Positions 55,802-64,000 of a DNA stretch of 64,000 nucleotides are shown here, one piece after another. The notes below the pieces were generated by a model. That model was given only the letters and a program-made list of their open reading frames with translations. It searched no databases and was not told the DNA's origin. Positions within the stretch are counted from its first letter, which is position 1, and each line of letters begins with the position of its first letter. This stretch comes from Bifidobacterium angulatum DSM 20098 = JCM 7096 (lineage in GTDB: Bacteria; Actinomycetota; Actinomycetes; Actinomycetales; Bifidobacteriaceae). The position numbers and the translations under genes were made by a program. The stretch spans positions 124,001 to 188,000 of the forward strand of contig NZ_AP012322.1 of the NCBI RefSeq assembly GCF_001025155.1. The letters are read 5' to 3'.

Positions 55802-56110
55802 ATGTACGCGATTGTGAAGGCCGGTGGCCATCAGGAAAAGGTCGAGGTCGGTGACGTTATCCTTGTTAACCGTCTCGACGCTAAGAAGGGCGATACCGTG
55901 GAGTTCCCGGTCGCGCTCGTAGTCGATGGCGCCAAGGTGACTCTGGCTGCCGCTGATCTGGCCAAGGTTTCCGTCAAGGCTGAGGTTGTTGACGATGAGG
56001 CCAAGGGTCCGAAGATCAACATCCAGAAGTACAAGAACAAGACTGGCGTTGCTCGTCGCAAGGGTCACCGTCAGCCGCTGACCGCCGTCAAGATCACGGC
56101 GATCGCCTGA
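55802..56110 (+). CDS. rplU: 50S ribosomal protein L21
   Basis: A 102-aa primary rRNA-binding protein. It starts [18 protein letters not shown] and ends with [24 protein letters not shown], the conserved basic C-terminus. SD AAAGGAACG. Followed 40 bases later by rpmA. Confidence 0.97.
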   Translation: MYAIVKAGGHQEKVEVGDVILVNRLDAKKGDTVEFPVALVVDGAKVTLAAADLAKVSVKAEVVDDEAKGPKINIQKYKNKTGVARRKGHRQPLTAVKITAIA

Positions 56111-56150
56111 GATTTGGCAGTAGCTTAATCAGAGTCGAAAGGAACCAATC

Positions 56151-56402
56151 ATGGCACATAAGAAGGGCGCGTCCAGCTCGCGTAACGGTCGCGATTCATC
56201 GCCTCAGTACCTCGGTGTGAAGAAGTTCGGCGGCGAAGCCGTTGTCGCCGGCAACATCATCGTTCGCCAGCGTGGCACCAACTTCCACCCGGGCCAGAAC
56301 GTCGGCATGGGCAAGGATCACACCCTGTTCGCTCTCACCGACGGCTCCGTGAAGTACGGCGTCCGTCGTGATCGCAAGGTCGTCGACGTCATCGCCGCCT
56401 GA
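56151..56402 (+). CDS. rpmA: 50S ribosomal protein L27
   Basis: An 83-aa protein near the peptidyl-transferase centre. [16 protein letters not shown] at the N-terminus, [27 protein letters not shown] in the core. The N-terminus starts directly with MAHKK, so there is no cleavable Firmicutes-type extension. SD GAAAGGA. Confidence 0.97.
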   Translation: MAHKKGASSSRNGRDSSPQYLGVKKFGGEAVVAGNIIVRQRGTNFHPGQNVGMGKDHTLFALTDGSVKYGVRRDRKVVDVIAA

Positions 56403-56423
56403 GCACGCGAATACGCTTACAGG

Positions 56424-56455
56424 AAAGCCGCGCCCCTATGGACGCGGCTTTTTCT
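56424..56455 (+). terminator. Terminator after rpmA
   Basis: AAAGCCGCG / CGCGGCTTT stem, 10-base loop, then TTT. Confidence 0.88.
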
Positions 56456-56537
56456 GTACTTGCATCCCAGCAAATCCAATACTTTCCCAACGCGACAGAT
56501 GGCGTACGCCTGATCGGGTCGCGGTAAGCAGACTTGA

Positions 56538-58229
<1,692 letters not shown>

Positions 58230-58233
58230 GCGT

Positions 58234-59367
58234 ATGATCACTCCATCGCAGGCCGAGGTGCGCATGGCGATTGCCGAAGCGCAGACCATCGTCGTTAAAG
58301 TCGGTTCCAGCTCGTTGACCGCATCTTCCGGGCATCTTGATCCCGAGCGGTTGAATGCGTTGGTCGCGGCTTTGGCACGCGTGCGTTTGATGGGTGGGCG
58401 AGTGGTGCTGGTATCGTCCGGCGCCATCGCCGCCGGCTTCGGCTCGCTGGGTTTCAGTTCCCGGCCAACCGACGTGGCCGATCAGCAGGCGTGCGCGGCT
58501 GTCGGGCAAGGTCTGCTGATGGCTCAATACGAAACCGCATTCGCCCGCTACGGCCTGCGTGTCGGCCAGATTCTGCTTACCGCGTCCGACACCATGCAAC
58601 CGCAGCAATATCGTAATGTGCGGCGCACCTTGGATCGTCTTCTCGATCTCGGCGCTGTGCCGATTATCAACGAGAACGATTCCCTGGCATCTAACGAGAT
58701 TCGTTTTGGCGACAACGACCGTCTGTCCGCGCTTATCGCGAATATCGTGGTCGCCGACGCGTTGGTGCTGCTGACCGACGTGGATGCGCTGTATACGGCG
58801 CCGCCATCGCAGCCGGATTCCAAGCGTATCGCCTATGTGCCGAATGTCGAGGACGCGCTGAGCAGGGTCGAAGTGGGTGGCAGCGGCTCGAACGTCGGCA
58901 CTGGCGGCATGGTCACCAAGATGGAGGCCGCGCGCGTGGCCGCAGTATCTGGTATTCCGTCCGTTTTGACCTGTGCGGCGAACGCCGGTCCGGCTATGAT
59001 GGGCGATCCCGTCGGCACGGTGTTTGCGCCGATTAAGGACCGTGGCTCGTCGCGTCGTCTATGGATCGGTTTCGCTGCGCACCCGTTTGGCACGCTGGTG
59101 GCCGATGAGGGTGCCGCGCAAGCGGTGCGTGGCGGTCAGGCGAGTCTGTTGGCCGCCGGCGTCGTGGAGGTGCGTGGTGGGTTCTCCGCGGGCGACGCCG
59201 TATGGATCGACGATGAGGCCGGCAACCATCTGGCCAAAGGACTGGCCGGTTTCGATTCGGAGGAGATTCCGCAGATGCTGGGGCGCAACACCGCGCAGCT
59301 CAAGCGGTTCCTGGGCGAGGAATACGCGCATCCGCTAGTGCATCGCGACAATCTTGTGCTTGTCTGA
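58234..59367 (+). CDS. proB: Glutamate 5-kinase
   Basis: A 377-aa proline-pathway enzyme phosphorylating glutamate. Amino-acid kinase domain: IVVKVGSSSLT at the start, VVLVSSGAIAAGF, PIINENDSLASNEIRFGDNDRLSA and GTGGMVTKMEAARVAA. A C-terminal PUA domain (about 290-375, SLLAAGVVEVRGGFSAGDAVWI) is present, as in E. coli ProB. ATG 58234 is four bases after obg, so the two share a transcript. proA is not in the window. Confidence 0.95.
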   Translation: MITPSQAEVRMAIAEAQTIVVKVGSSSLTASSGHLDPERLNALVAALARVRLMGGRVVLVSSGAIAAGFGSLGFSSRPTDVADQQACAAVGQGLLMAQYETAFARYGLRVGQILLTASDTMQPQQYRNVRRTLDRLLDLGAVPIINENDSLASNEIRFGDNDRLSALIANIVVADALVLLTDVDALYTAPPSQPDSKRIAYVPNVEDALSRVEVGGSGSNVGTGGMVTKMEAARVAAVSGIPSVLTCAANAGPAMMGDPVGTVFAPIKDRGSSRRLWIGFAAHPFGTLVADEGAAQAVRGGQASLLAAGVVEVRGGFSAGDAVWIDDEAGNHLAKGLAGFDSEEIPQMLGRNTAQLKRFLGEEYAHPLVHRDNLVLV

Positions 59368-59372
59368 CGTTT

Positions 59373-59407
59373 CCGCCGCTTGCCTGACTGTGGCAAGTGG
59401 CGGTTTT
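59373..59407 (+). terminator. Terminator of the obg-proB operon
   Basis: A 12-bp stem with one mismatch (CCGC-GCTTGCC with GGCAAG-GGCGG), seven-base loop, then TTTT. Confidence 0.85.
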
Positions 59408-59522
59408 CGTATTGCCGCATGATTGCCTGTGCCGGGCATGCGCTTTCCCGCGGCATTCGTCTCATTCACATTGTGAGTATCTGCGTTTTTGGGTGTTCCT
59501 TTTCTCTTCCGCAGGGTCTAGC

Positions 59523-60746
59523 ATGGCAACCATGACTATGGCTGATTGGCAAAGACTATCCGACCGTATTAATCATGTGGCGCCAAGCGCCACCCTCGCC
59601 GTTGATTCCAAGGCAAAGGCTATGAAAGCCGCCGGAATCGACGTTATCGGCTTCGGCGCCGGCGAACCGAATTTCGCAACGCCTGCCCCCATTGTGGCGG
59701 CTGCTGCCGAAGCGGTGCAGGATCCGAAGAACTATCGCTACACTCCCACCCCGGGCCTGCCCGAACTGCGCGAGGCCATCGCCCGCAAGACCTTGCGTGA
59801 TTCCGGCTATGAGGTGGATCCAAGCCAGGTTGTCGTCACCAATGGCGGTAAGCAGGCTGTATACGCATCCTTCCAGGTTCTGCTCGATGAGGGTGATGAG
59901 GTCATTATCCCGACCCCGTTCTGGACCAGCTATCCGGAGGCCGTGAAACTGGCCGGCGGCGTACCCGTCGAGGTGTTCGCCGGTGCCGATCGCGGGTTCG
60001 AGCCATCCATCGAAGCCATCGAGGCCGCACGCACCGAGCGCACGAAGGCCATCATCGTGAACACGCCGAACAACCCCACCGGTGCCGTGTGGAAGCCGGA
60101 AACGGTCAAGGCGATCGGCGAATGGGCCATCGAGCATCACATCTGGGTCATCTCCGACGAGATTTACGAACATCTGAACTATGACGGTGCCAAGACCACC
60201 TATATCGGCGCTGCGGTGCCTGAAGTGCGTGGCCAGCTGCTGGTGCTCAACGGTGTGGCCAAGACCTATGCCATGCCCGGATGGCGCGTCGGCTGGATGA
60301 TCGCCCCCGTCGAGGTTGCCAAGGCCGCTTCCAAGCTGCAGGGGCATATGACCTCCAATGTGAACAACATCTCCCAGCGTGCCGCGATTCAGGCCGTGTC
60401 CGGTTCTCTAGACGCCGTGTATGAGATGCGTGAGGCTTTCGATGCCCGCCGTCAGACTATCGTCGCGGCGTTGAACGGTATTGCTGGCGTCAACTGCCCG
60501 ACTCCGACCGGCGCGTTCTACGCGTTCGCCGACATCACCGCGCTGCTGGGGAAGCCGCTCGGTCCCAACGGCACCGTTTCGCATTCCTCCAGCGAATTCG
60601 CCGCCGCGCTCTTGGATGAGGCGCATGTGGCCGCTGTGCCCGGCGAAGCGTTCGGAGCCCCCGGTTATCTGCGATTCTCGTATGCGCTTGCCGACGATCA
60701 GCTGGCCGAAGGCATGCGGCGTATGAAGGCCTACGTCGAAGCGTGA
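59523..60746 (+). CDS. aspC: Class I PLP-dependent aminotransferase (aspartate aminotransferase type)
   Basis: A 407-aa fold-type I aminotransferase, most like the AspB/AspC subgroup Ib: [17 protein letters not shown] at the N-terminus, [25 protein letters not shown], the NNPTGAVW cofactor-ring contact and the PLP Lys in [18 protein letters not shown]; the substrate-carboxylate Arg is in [10 protein letters not shown]. It likely interconverts aspartate and oxaloacetate, feeding the hom/lys genes nearby. ATG 59523 or 59532 may be the start. Confidence 0.9.
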   Translation: MATMTMADWQRLSDRINHVAPSATLAVDSKAKAMKAAGIDVIGFGAGEPNFATPAPIVAAAAEAVQDPKNYRYTPTPGLPELREAIARKTLRDSGYEVDPSQVVVTNGGKQAVYASFQVLLDEGDEVIIPTPFWTSYPEAVKLAGGVPVEVFAGADRGFEPSIEAIEAARTERTKAIIVNTPNNPTGAVWKPETVKAIGEWAIEHHIWVISDEIYEHLNYDGAKTTYIGAAVPEVRGQLLVLNGVAKTYAMPGWRVGWMIAPVEVAKAASKLQGHMTSNVNNISQRAAIQAVSGSLDAVYEMREAFDARRQTIVAALNGIAGVNCPTPTGAFYAFADITALLGKPLGPNGTVSHSSSEFAAALLDEAHVAAVPGEAFGAPGYLRFSYALADDQLAEGMRRMKAYVEA

Positions 60747-60779
60747 CACGCGCGGGAAGCCGTGTTATGCGTGCTCGAT

Positions 60780-60808
60780 TTGTCTAAATCGCAACCTCCT
60801 GCTAAGGT
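60780..60808 (+). promoter_or_regulatory. Promoter of tRNA-Trp (and perhaps secE-nusG)
   Basis: TTGTCT (60780-60785), a 17-bp spacer and TAAGGT (60803-60808), about 70 bases before the tRNA. Confidence 0.55.
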
Positions 60809-60878
60809 ATCGACTTGGCGGTTTTCGTCAGGCGAAGCGTTCTCTGAAAAGAGGCGATTCCATGGCGGAGGTTCACCT

Positions 60879-60954
60879 AGGGAAGTGGCGCAATTGGTAG
60901 CGCAACGGTCTCCAAAACCGTAGGTTGTGGGTTCGAGTCCCGCCTTCCCTGCCA
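60879..60954 (+). tRNA. tRNA-Trp (CCA)
   Basis: A 76-nt cloverleaf with encoded CCA. The acceptor AGGGAAG pairs with CTTCCCT; the anticodon loop CTCCAAA carries anticodon CCA. It lies immediately upstream of secE-nusG, a conserved arrangement. Confidence 0.97.
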
Positions 60955-60990
60955 AGTTTTCCTGACAGCACCTGAACGAAGAGGATGATT

Positions 60991-61218
60991 ATGGCTAAGG
61001 CAAACAAGGCTGAAAAAGTCATGAAGCCCAACATTTTCATGCGCATCGGTTTGTTCATCAAGCAGATCATCGACGAACTTCGCAAGGTGGTGACTCCAAC
61101 TGCCAAGGAGCTGTTCTTCTGGTCGTTGGCCGTGGCTATCTTTGTGCTGCTGCTAATGGCCTTGGTTACAGGCATGGATTACGGCCTGGGCAAGCTTGTT
61201 TTGCTTGTGTTTGGCTGA
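60991..61218 (+). CDS. secE: Preprotein translocase subunit SecE
   Basis: A 75-aa single-helix SecE. The conserved amphipathic segment FIKQIIDELRKVVTPTAKELFFWSLAVAIFVLLLMALV leads into the membrane helix. It clamps SecY in the translocon. SD GAGG. Standard upstream partner of nusG. Confidence 0.95.
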   Translation: MAKANKAEKVMKPNIFMRIGLFIKQIIDELRKVVTPTAKELFFWSLAVAIFVLLLMALVTGMDYGLGKLVLLVFG

Positions 61219-61258
61219 TCGTTATTACTACGAACGCGAACTTAAAGGTGACTGACGC

Positions 61259-62104
61259 ATGAGTGATGAAGTGAATTTCGAAAACGTTGATGCGTTGCCT
61301 GACGTTGAGAACAACGCCGAGGCGGCTGCTGCCACGGAAGAACCGCAGGAAGCGCCAGTCGAAGCCACCGAAGAGACCGAAGCCCCTGTCGAAGAGGCCG
61401 TGCCGTCCGTCGAAACCGAAAACGATGGCCAGGAAGAACCGGCTGATTCCTCCGAAGACGCTGCCGACGAATCCGACGAGCCCGTCGACGCCGGTCAGGC
61501 CGCCGTCGACGAATTCTCCAAGTCGCTGCGCACCCTCGAAGGCAAGTGGTATGTGCTTCACACCTATTCCGGCTACGAGAAGCGCGTTAAGACCAACGTC
61601 GAATCCCGTGTCCAAAGCTTCGGTTTGGAAGACAAAATCTTCCAGATTGAAGTCCCCATGGAAGAAGTCGAAAAGCATACCGAAAAGGGCAAGAAGGTTC
61701 TTACCCGCGTGCGCGTCCCCGGCTACGTCCTGATTCGTATGTGGCCCGATGAGGAAGCCCGTCGTATCGTCCGTGAGACCGAAGGCGTCACCGGCTTTGT
61801 CGGCCCGACCAAGGATCCGGCTCCTCTTTCCCGTAAGGAAGTCGTCTCCATGATGGCTCCGATGATCGCTTCCGAAGCCCTCAAGAAGGCCGGCGACAAG
61901 CCTGCCGCGGCCAAGAAGCGCAAGCTTGAGGTCTCCTACGCTGTTGGCGATCAGGTTACCGTCACCGACGGCCCCTTCACCACCATGCCCGCCGTCGTCT
62001 CCGACGTCGAGCCCACCACTCAGAAGCTCACCGTTCTCGTGTCCATCTTCGGCCGTGATACGCCGGTGGAGCTTGACTTTAACCAAGTCGAAAAACTCGC
62101 CTGA
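61259..62104 (+). CDS. nusG: Transcription termination/antitermination protein NusG
   Basis: A 281-aa elongation factor linking RNA polymerase to Rho or the ribosome. The first ~90 residues are an acidic Glu/Asp/Ala/Pro tail typical of actinobacteria. The NGN domain ([23 protein letters not shown]...[29 protein letters not shown]) and C-terminal KOW domain ([52 protein letters not shown]) follow. It ends on the 5' arm of a long hairpin. Confidence 0.96.
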   Translation: MSDEVNFENVDALPDVENNAEAAAATEEPQEAPVEATEETEAPVEEAVPSVETENDGQEEPADSSEDAADESDEPVDAGQAAVDEFSKSLRTLEGKWYVLHTYSGYEKRVKTNVESRVQSFGLEDKIFQIEVPMEEVEKHTEKGKKVLTRVRVPGYVLIRMWPDEEARRIVRETEGVTGFVGPTKDPAPLSRKEVVSMMAPMIASEALKKAGDKPAAAKKRKLEVSYAVGDQVTVTDGPFTTMPAVVSDVEPTTQKLTVLVSIFGRDTPVELDFNQVEKLA

Positions 62105-62204
62105 AAACACGAAACGCACACGCTGGCTGCGTTGCTCCTCGGTTGACGTACTTTCGTACGCCTTCCCTCGGTGCACCTTGCCTTCGTGTGCGTTTTGTGT
62201 TTCC
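62103..62204. repeat. Long palindromic element between nusG and rplK
   Basis: An 18-bp arm (62105-62122) pairs with 62185-62202 with one G-U pair. The roughly 60-base interior can itself fold around a GACGTAC/GTACGCC hairpin and two GC-rich flanks. The left arm overlaps the nusG stop codon. Confidence 0.7.
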
Positions 62205-62453
62205 AGCAGCGTAAGGTTCCATGCCATGCCGGTGTTGCCGGCACGCTCTCCGACCCCTCGTCTTGTGAAGACCGGAGCCGGGAATGTTGTCCCGCGGAAC
62301 ACGCATAATAGGAAAGCTTGTGTCTGGAGGGGAGACCCGCTAGCACAGCACAGCGATATAAGTTGCGGGAGGAGACTGTTGCAACGTCACGCCGCATGGT
62401 AGGCAACGCAACGGCGACCGAATGTACCGCGTTATAGAAAGTAGACCATAACT
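62205..62453 (+). promoter_or_regulatory. Leader region of rplK-rplA
   Basis: No gene in this stretch. It has a short GCCGG/CCGGC hairpin near 62246 and a CATAATAG sequence near 62304 that could be the -10 of the L11 operon. A ~140-nt leader follows with a TTGCGGGAGGAGACTGTTGCAA stem-loop type sequence (in two parts near 62355) and repeated GCAAC/GTTGC. L1 autoregulation acts on such leaders in other bacteria. Confidence 0.4.
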
Positions 62454-62885
62454 ATGGCTAAAGAAAAGAAAGTATCGGCGCTTCTCAAGCTCCAGATTCA
62501 GGCCGGCAAGGCCAACCCGGCTCCGCCGCTGGGCCCTGCTCTGGGTTCCCATGGCGTGAACATCATGGACTTCTGCAAGCAGTACAACGCTGCCACGCAG
62601 GACAAGATGGGCCAGGTCATCCCTGTTGAGATCACCGTTTACGAAGATCGTTCCTTCACCTTCATCCTGAAGACCCCGCCGGCAGCAGCTCTGCTGAAGA
62701 AGGCTGCAGGCATCGAGAAGGGCACCGAGAACCCGTTGACCCACAAGGTCGGTTCCGTCACCAAGGCCCAGGTCCGCGAAATTGCTGAAACCAAGATGGC
62801 TGACCTGTCCGCTCGTGACATCGAAGCCGGCATGAAGATCATCGAAGGCACCGCCCGTTCCATGGGCATCACGGTGACCGACTGA
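62454..62885 (+). CDS. rplK: 50S ribosomal protein L11
   Basis: A 143-aa protein of the GTPase-associated centre. Signature segments: [36 protein letters not shown] and [22 protein letters not shown], with the conserved C-terminal [10 protein letters not shown]. It forms a two-gene operon with rplA, 15 bases away. Confidence 0.97.
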   Translation: MAKEKKVSALLKLQIQAGKANPAPPLGPALGSHGVNIMDFCKQYNAATQDKMGQVIPVEITVYEDRSFTFILKTPPAAALLKKAAGIEKGTENPLTHKVGSVTKAQVREIAETKMADLSARDIEAGMKIIEGTARSMGITVTD

Positions 62886-62900
62886 TAAGGAGAAGGACAG

Positions 62901-63590
62901 ATGGCTAAGCATTCCAAGAAGTATCGTGAAGCGGCCGAAAAGGTCGATCGCAACAACCTGTACACCCCTGATCAGGCCATCGCGCTGCTCAAGAGCATGC
63001 CGACCCGCAACTTTGATGAAGCCGTTGAAGCTGTGGTGCGTCTGAACGTCGATCCCCGCAAGGCCGATCAGCTCGTTCGTGGCACCGTGAGCCTGCCGAA
63101 CGGCACCGGTAAGACCGTTAAGGTTCTGGTGTTCGCCCGTGGCCCGCAGGCCACCGCCGCTCAGGAAGCCGGCGCCGACATCGTCGGTGATGATGACCTC
63201 ATCGCCAAGGTGCAGGGTGGCTTCCTCGACTTCGACTCCGTCGTCGCTACTCCGGACATGATGGGCAAGGTCGGCCGTCTGGGCCGCGTGCTCGGCCCGC
63301 GTGGCCTCATGCCGAACCCGAAGACCGGCACCGTGACCATGGACGTGGCCAAGGCCGTCAAGGACATCAAGGGCGGCAAGATCGAGTTCCGCGTCGACAA
63401 GAACGGCAACCTGAGCTTCCTCGTGGGCAAGGTCTCCTTCGACGAGAAGGCACTGGACGAGAACTTCCATGCAGTGGCCGATGAGATCAAGCGTCTCAAG
63501 CCGTCCACTGTGAAGGGCCGTTACGTGACCAAGGCCACTATCACCTCCACGATGGGCCCTGGCATCCCGGTCGATCCGGCTGCTCTGTGA
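62901..63590 (+). CDS. rplA: 50S ribosomal protein L1
   Basis: A 229-aa L1-stalk protein and probable translational repressor of the operon. Signatures: [31 protein letters not shown], the [22 protein letters not shown] region and [31 protein letters not shown]. Terminated by the hairpin at 63643. Confidence 0.97.
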   Translation: MAKHSKKYREAAEKVDRNNLYTPDQAIALLKSMPTRNFDEAVEAVVRLNVDPRKADQLVRGTVSLPNGTGKTVKVLVFARGPQATAAQEAGADIVGDDDLIAKVQGGFLDFDSVVATPDMMGKVGRLGRVLGPRGLMPNPKTGTVTMDVAKAVKDIKGGKIEFRVDKNGNLSFLVGKVSFDEKALDENFHAVADEIKRLKPSTVKGRYVTKATITSTMGPGIPVDPAAL

Positions 63591-63642
63591 GTCTGAACCC
63601 ATCAGCGGCTTCGCCGTGTGATGGTTGATTCACTGGTCGATA

Positions 63643-63680
63643 CGAAGGCCTCCCGCATCATATGGTGCGGGAGGCCTTCG
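63643..63680. terminator. Terminator after rplA, convergent with the PucR-like gene
   Basis: A 15-bp perfect stem (63643-63657 with 63666-63680), eight-base loop, modest T content after it. Confidence 0.85.
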
Positions 63681-63773
63681 TCGTAGTTGTGATCAGGTCG
63701 AGTCATTGCCGGCGATTTCGCCCAACGCAGCCAGCCACCCGTGCCGTACGGCTACAAGATATGCGGCTCAGGA

Positions 63774-64000
63774 TTAACGCTGTTCGGCGTAAGCGATTCG
63801 CCCAAGCGCAATGGCGGTTGTCAGCACAGTGGCGTCGCGCGGATTGGTGGCATCCCAGCCGGTGGTATCCGCCATACGCTTCAGGCGATACCGCACGGTG
63901 TTCGGGTGCACATTCAACATACGGGCAGTGATTTCAAGAGATCTTCCGGATTCAAGGAACGAGGAAACCGTAAGCATGGTCGGGTCGTCCTCACCCTGGC
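63774..64000 (-). CDS. PucR/CdaR-type transcriptional regulator, C-terminal part only
   Basis: The open frame enters from the right edge of the window and ends at 63774; about 75 residues are seen. They form the PucR C-terminal helix-turn-helix: MLTVSSFLESGRSLEITARMLNVHPNTVRYRLKRMADTTGWDATNPRD, ending GRIAYAEQR. The HPNTVRYRL core closely resembles actinobacterial FasR/MabR, regulators of fatty-acid synthase, so a fas operon may lie beyond the window. That link is inference. Confidence 0.85.
   Translation of the reverse strand, partial: QGEDDPTMLTVSSFLESGRSLEITARMLNVHPNTVRYRLKRMADTTGWDATNPRDATVLTTAIALGRIAYAEQR

Noticed and set aside
52748..56068. A 1106-codon open frame antisense to the RNase E/G gene
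   Set aside because: It mirrors codon bias of the real gene on the other strand; its product has no domain and is low-complexity. The same applies to long antisense frames opposite rho, valS and atpA.

Overview
The window is a stretch of core chromosome from an actinobacterium, almost certainly a Bifidobacterium. The support is high GC with strong G/C third-position bias, NucS in place of MutS/MutL, an actinobacterial GlnR-type regulator, a Rho with a long Arg/Asn/Asp-rich insertion, GlgE, a DUF2469 protein, and homologues that read as bifidobacterial throughout. No prophage, transposase, integrase, CRISPR array, rRNA or plasmid feature was seen. I count 53 protein genes (two running off the ends) and three tRNAs (initiator Met, Arg-CCG, Trp-CCA).

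Layout. 1-8.1 kb: gatB (its start codon begins one base before the window), a GNAT acetyltransferase, a DUF2469 protein, an FAD-dependent amine-oxidase-like enzyme, rho and chorismate mutase. 8.2-14.2 kb, minus strand: valS, a membrane-anchored family-5 solute-binding protein, nth and a glnR-like regulator. 14.3-20 kb: an integral membrane protein, mntP with a long structured leader, a tandem-repeat intergenic region, ppa, a small membrane protein and glgE. 20-23.3 kb: a cluster of DnaA-box-like sites, a sortase-anchored surface protein, tRNA-fMet and metA. 23.8-30.7 kb: the complete F1Fo ATP synthase operon atpBEFHAGDC. 31-37.5 kb: nucS, an FKBP lipoprotein, a coupled pair (membrane protein with a huge acidic tail plus a lipoprotein), a YbbN-like protein and a CYTH protein. 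37.6-46 kb: tRNA-Arg, ridA, an amino-acid permease, argS, lysA, hom and thrB. 46.2-52.6 kb: a Maf-Nudix fusion, an FtsX-type ABC exporter pair, an AEC transporter and dapE. 53-64 kb: rne/rng, rplU-rpmA-obg-proB, an aminotransferase, tRNA-Trp, secE-nusG, rplK-rplA and the 3' end of a PucR-type regulator.

How the genes work together. Aspartate-family amino-acid synthesis is well represented (hom, thrB, metA, lysA, dapE), along with translation (gatB, valS, argS, four ribosomal proteins, three tRNAs), transcription termination (rho, nusG) and energy/pH homeostasis (ATP synthase, ppa). Most genes are insulated by strong intrinsic terminators, often shared by convergent genes.

No large accessory island is present. 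The less ordinary material is regulatory or architectural: a dispersed palindromic repeat family, a possible structured RNA leader on mntP, DnaA-box clustering far from dnaA, a group of apparently leaderless genes, an ATP synthase epsilon subunit lacking its inhibitory C-terminus, an acidic-tailed membrane-protein/lipoprotein pair, and a surface protein with a thioester-like domain that seems to have lost its Gln. All identifications rest on reading motifs by eye; no database search was run.
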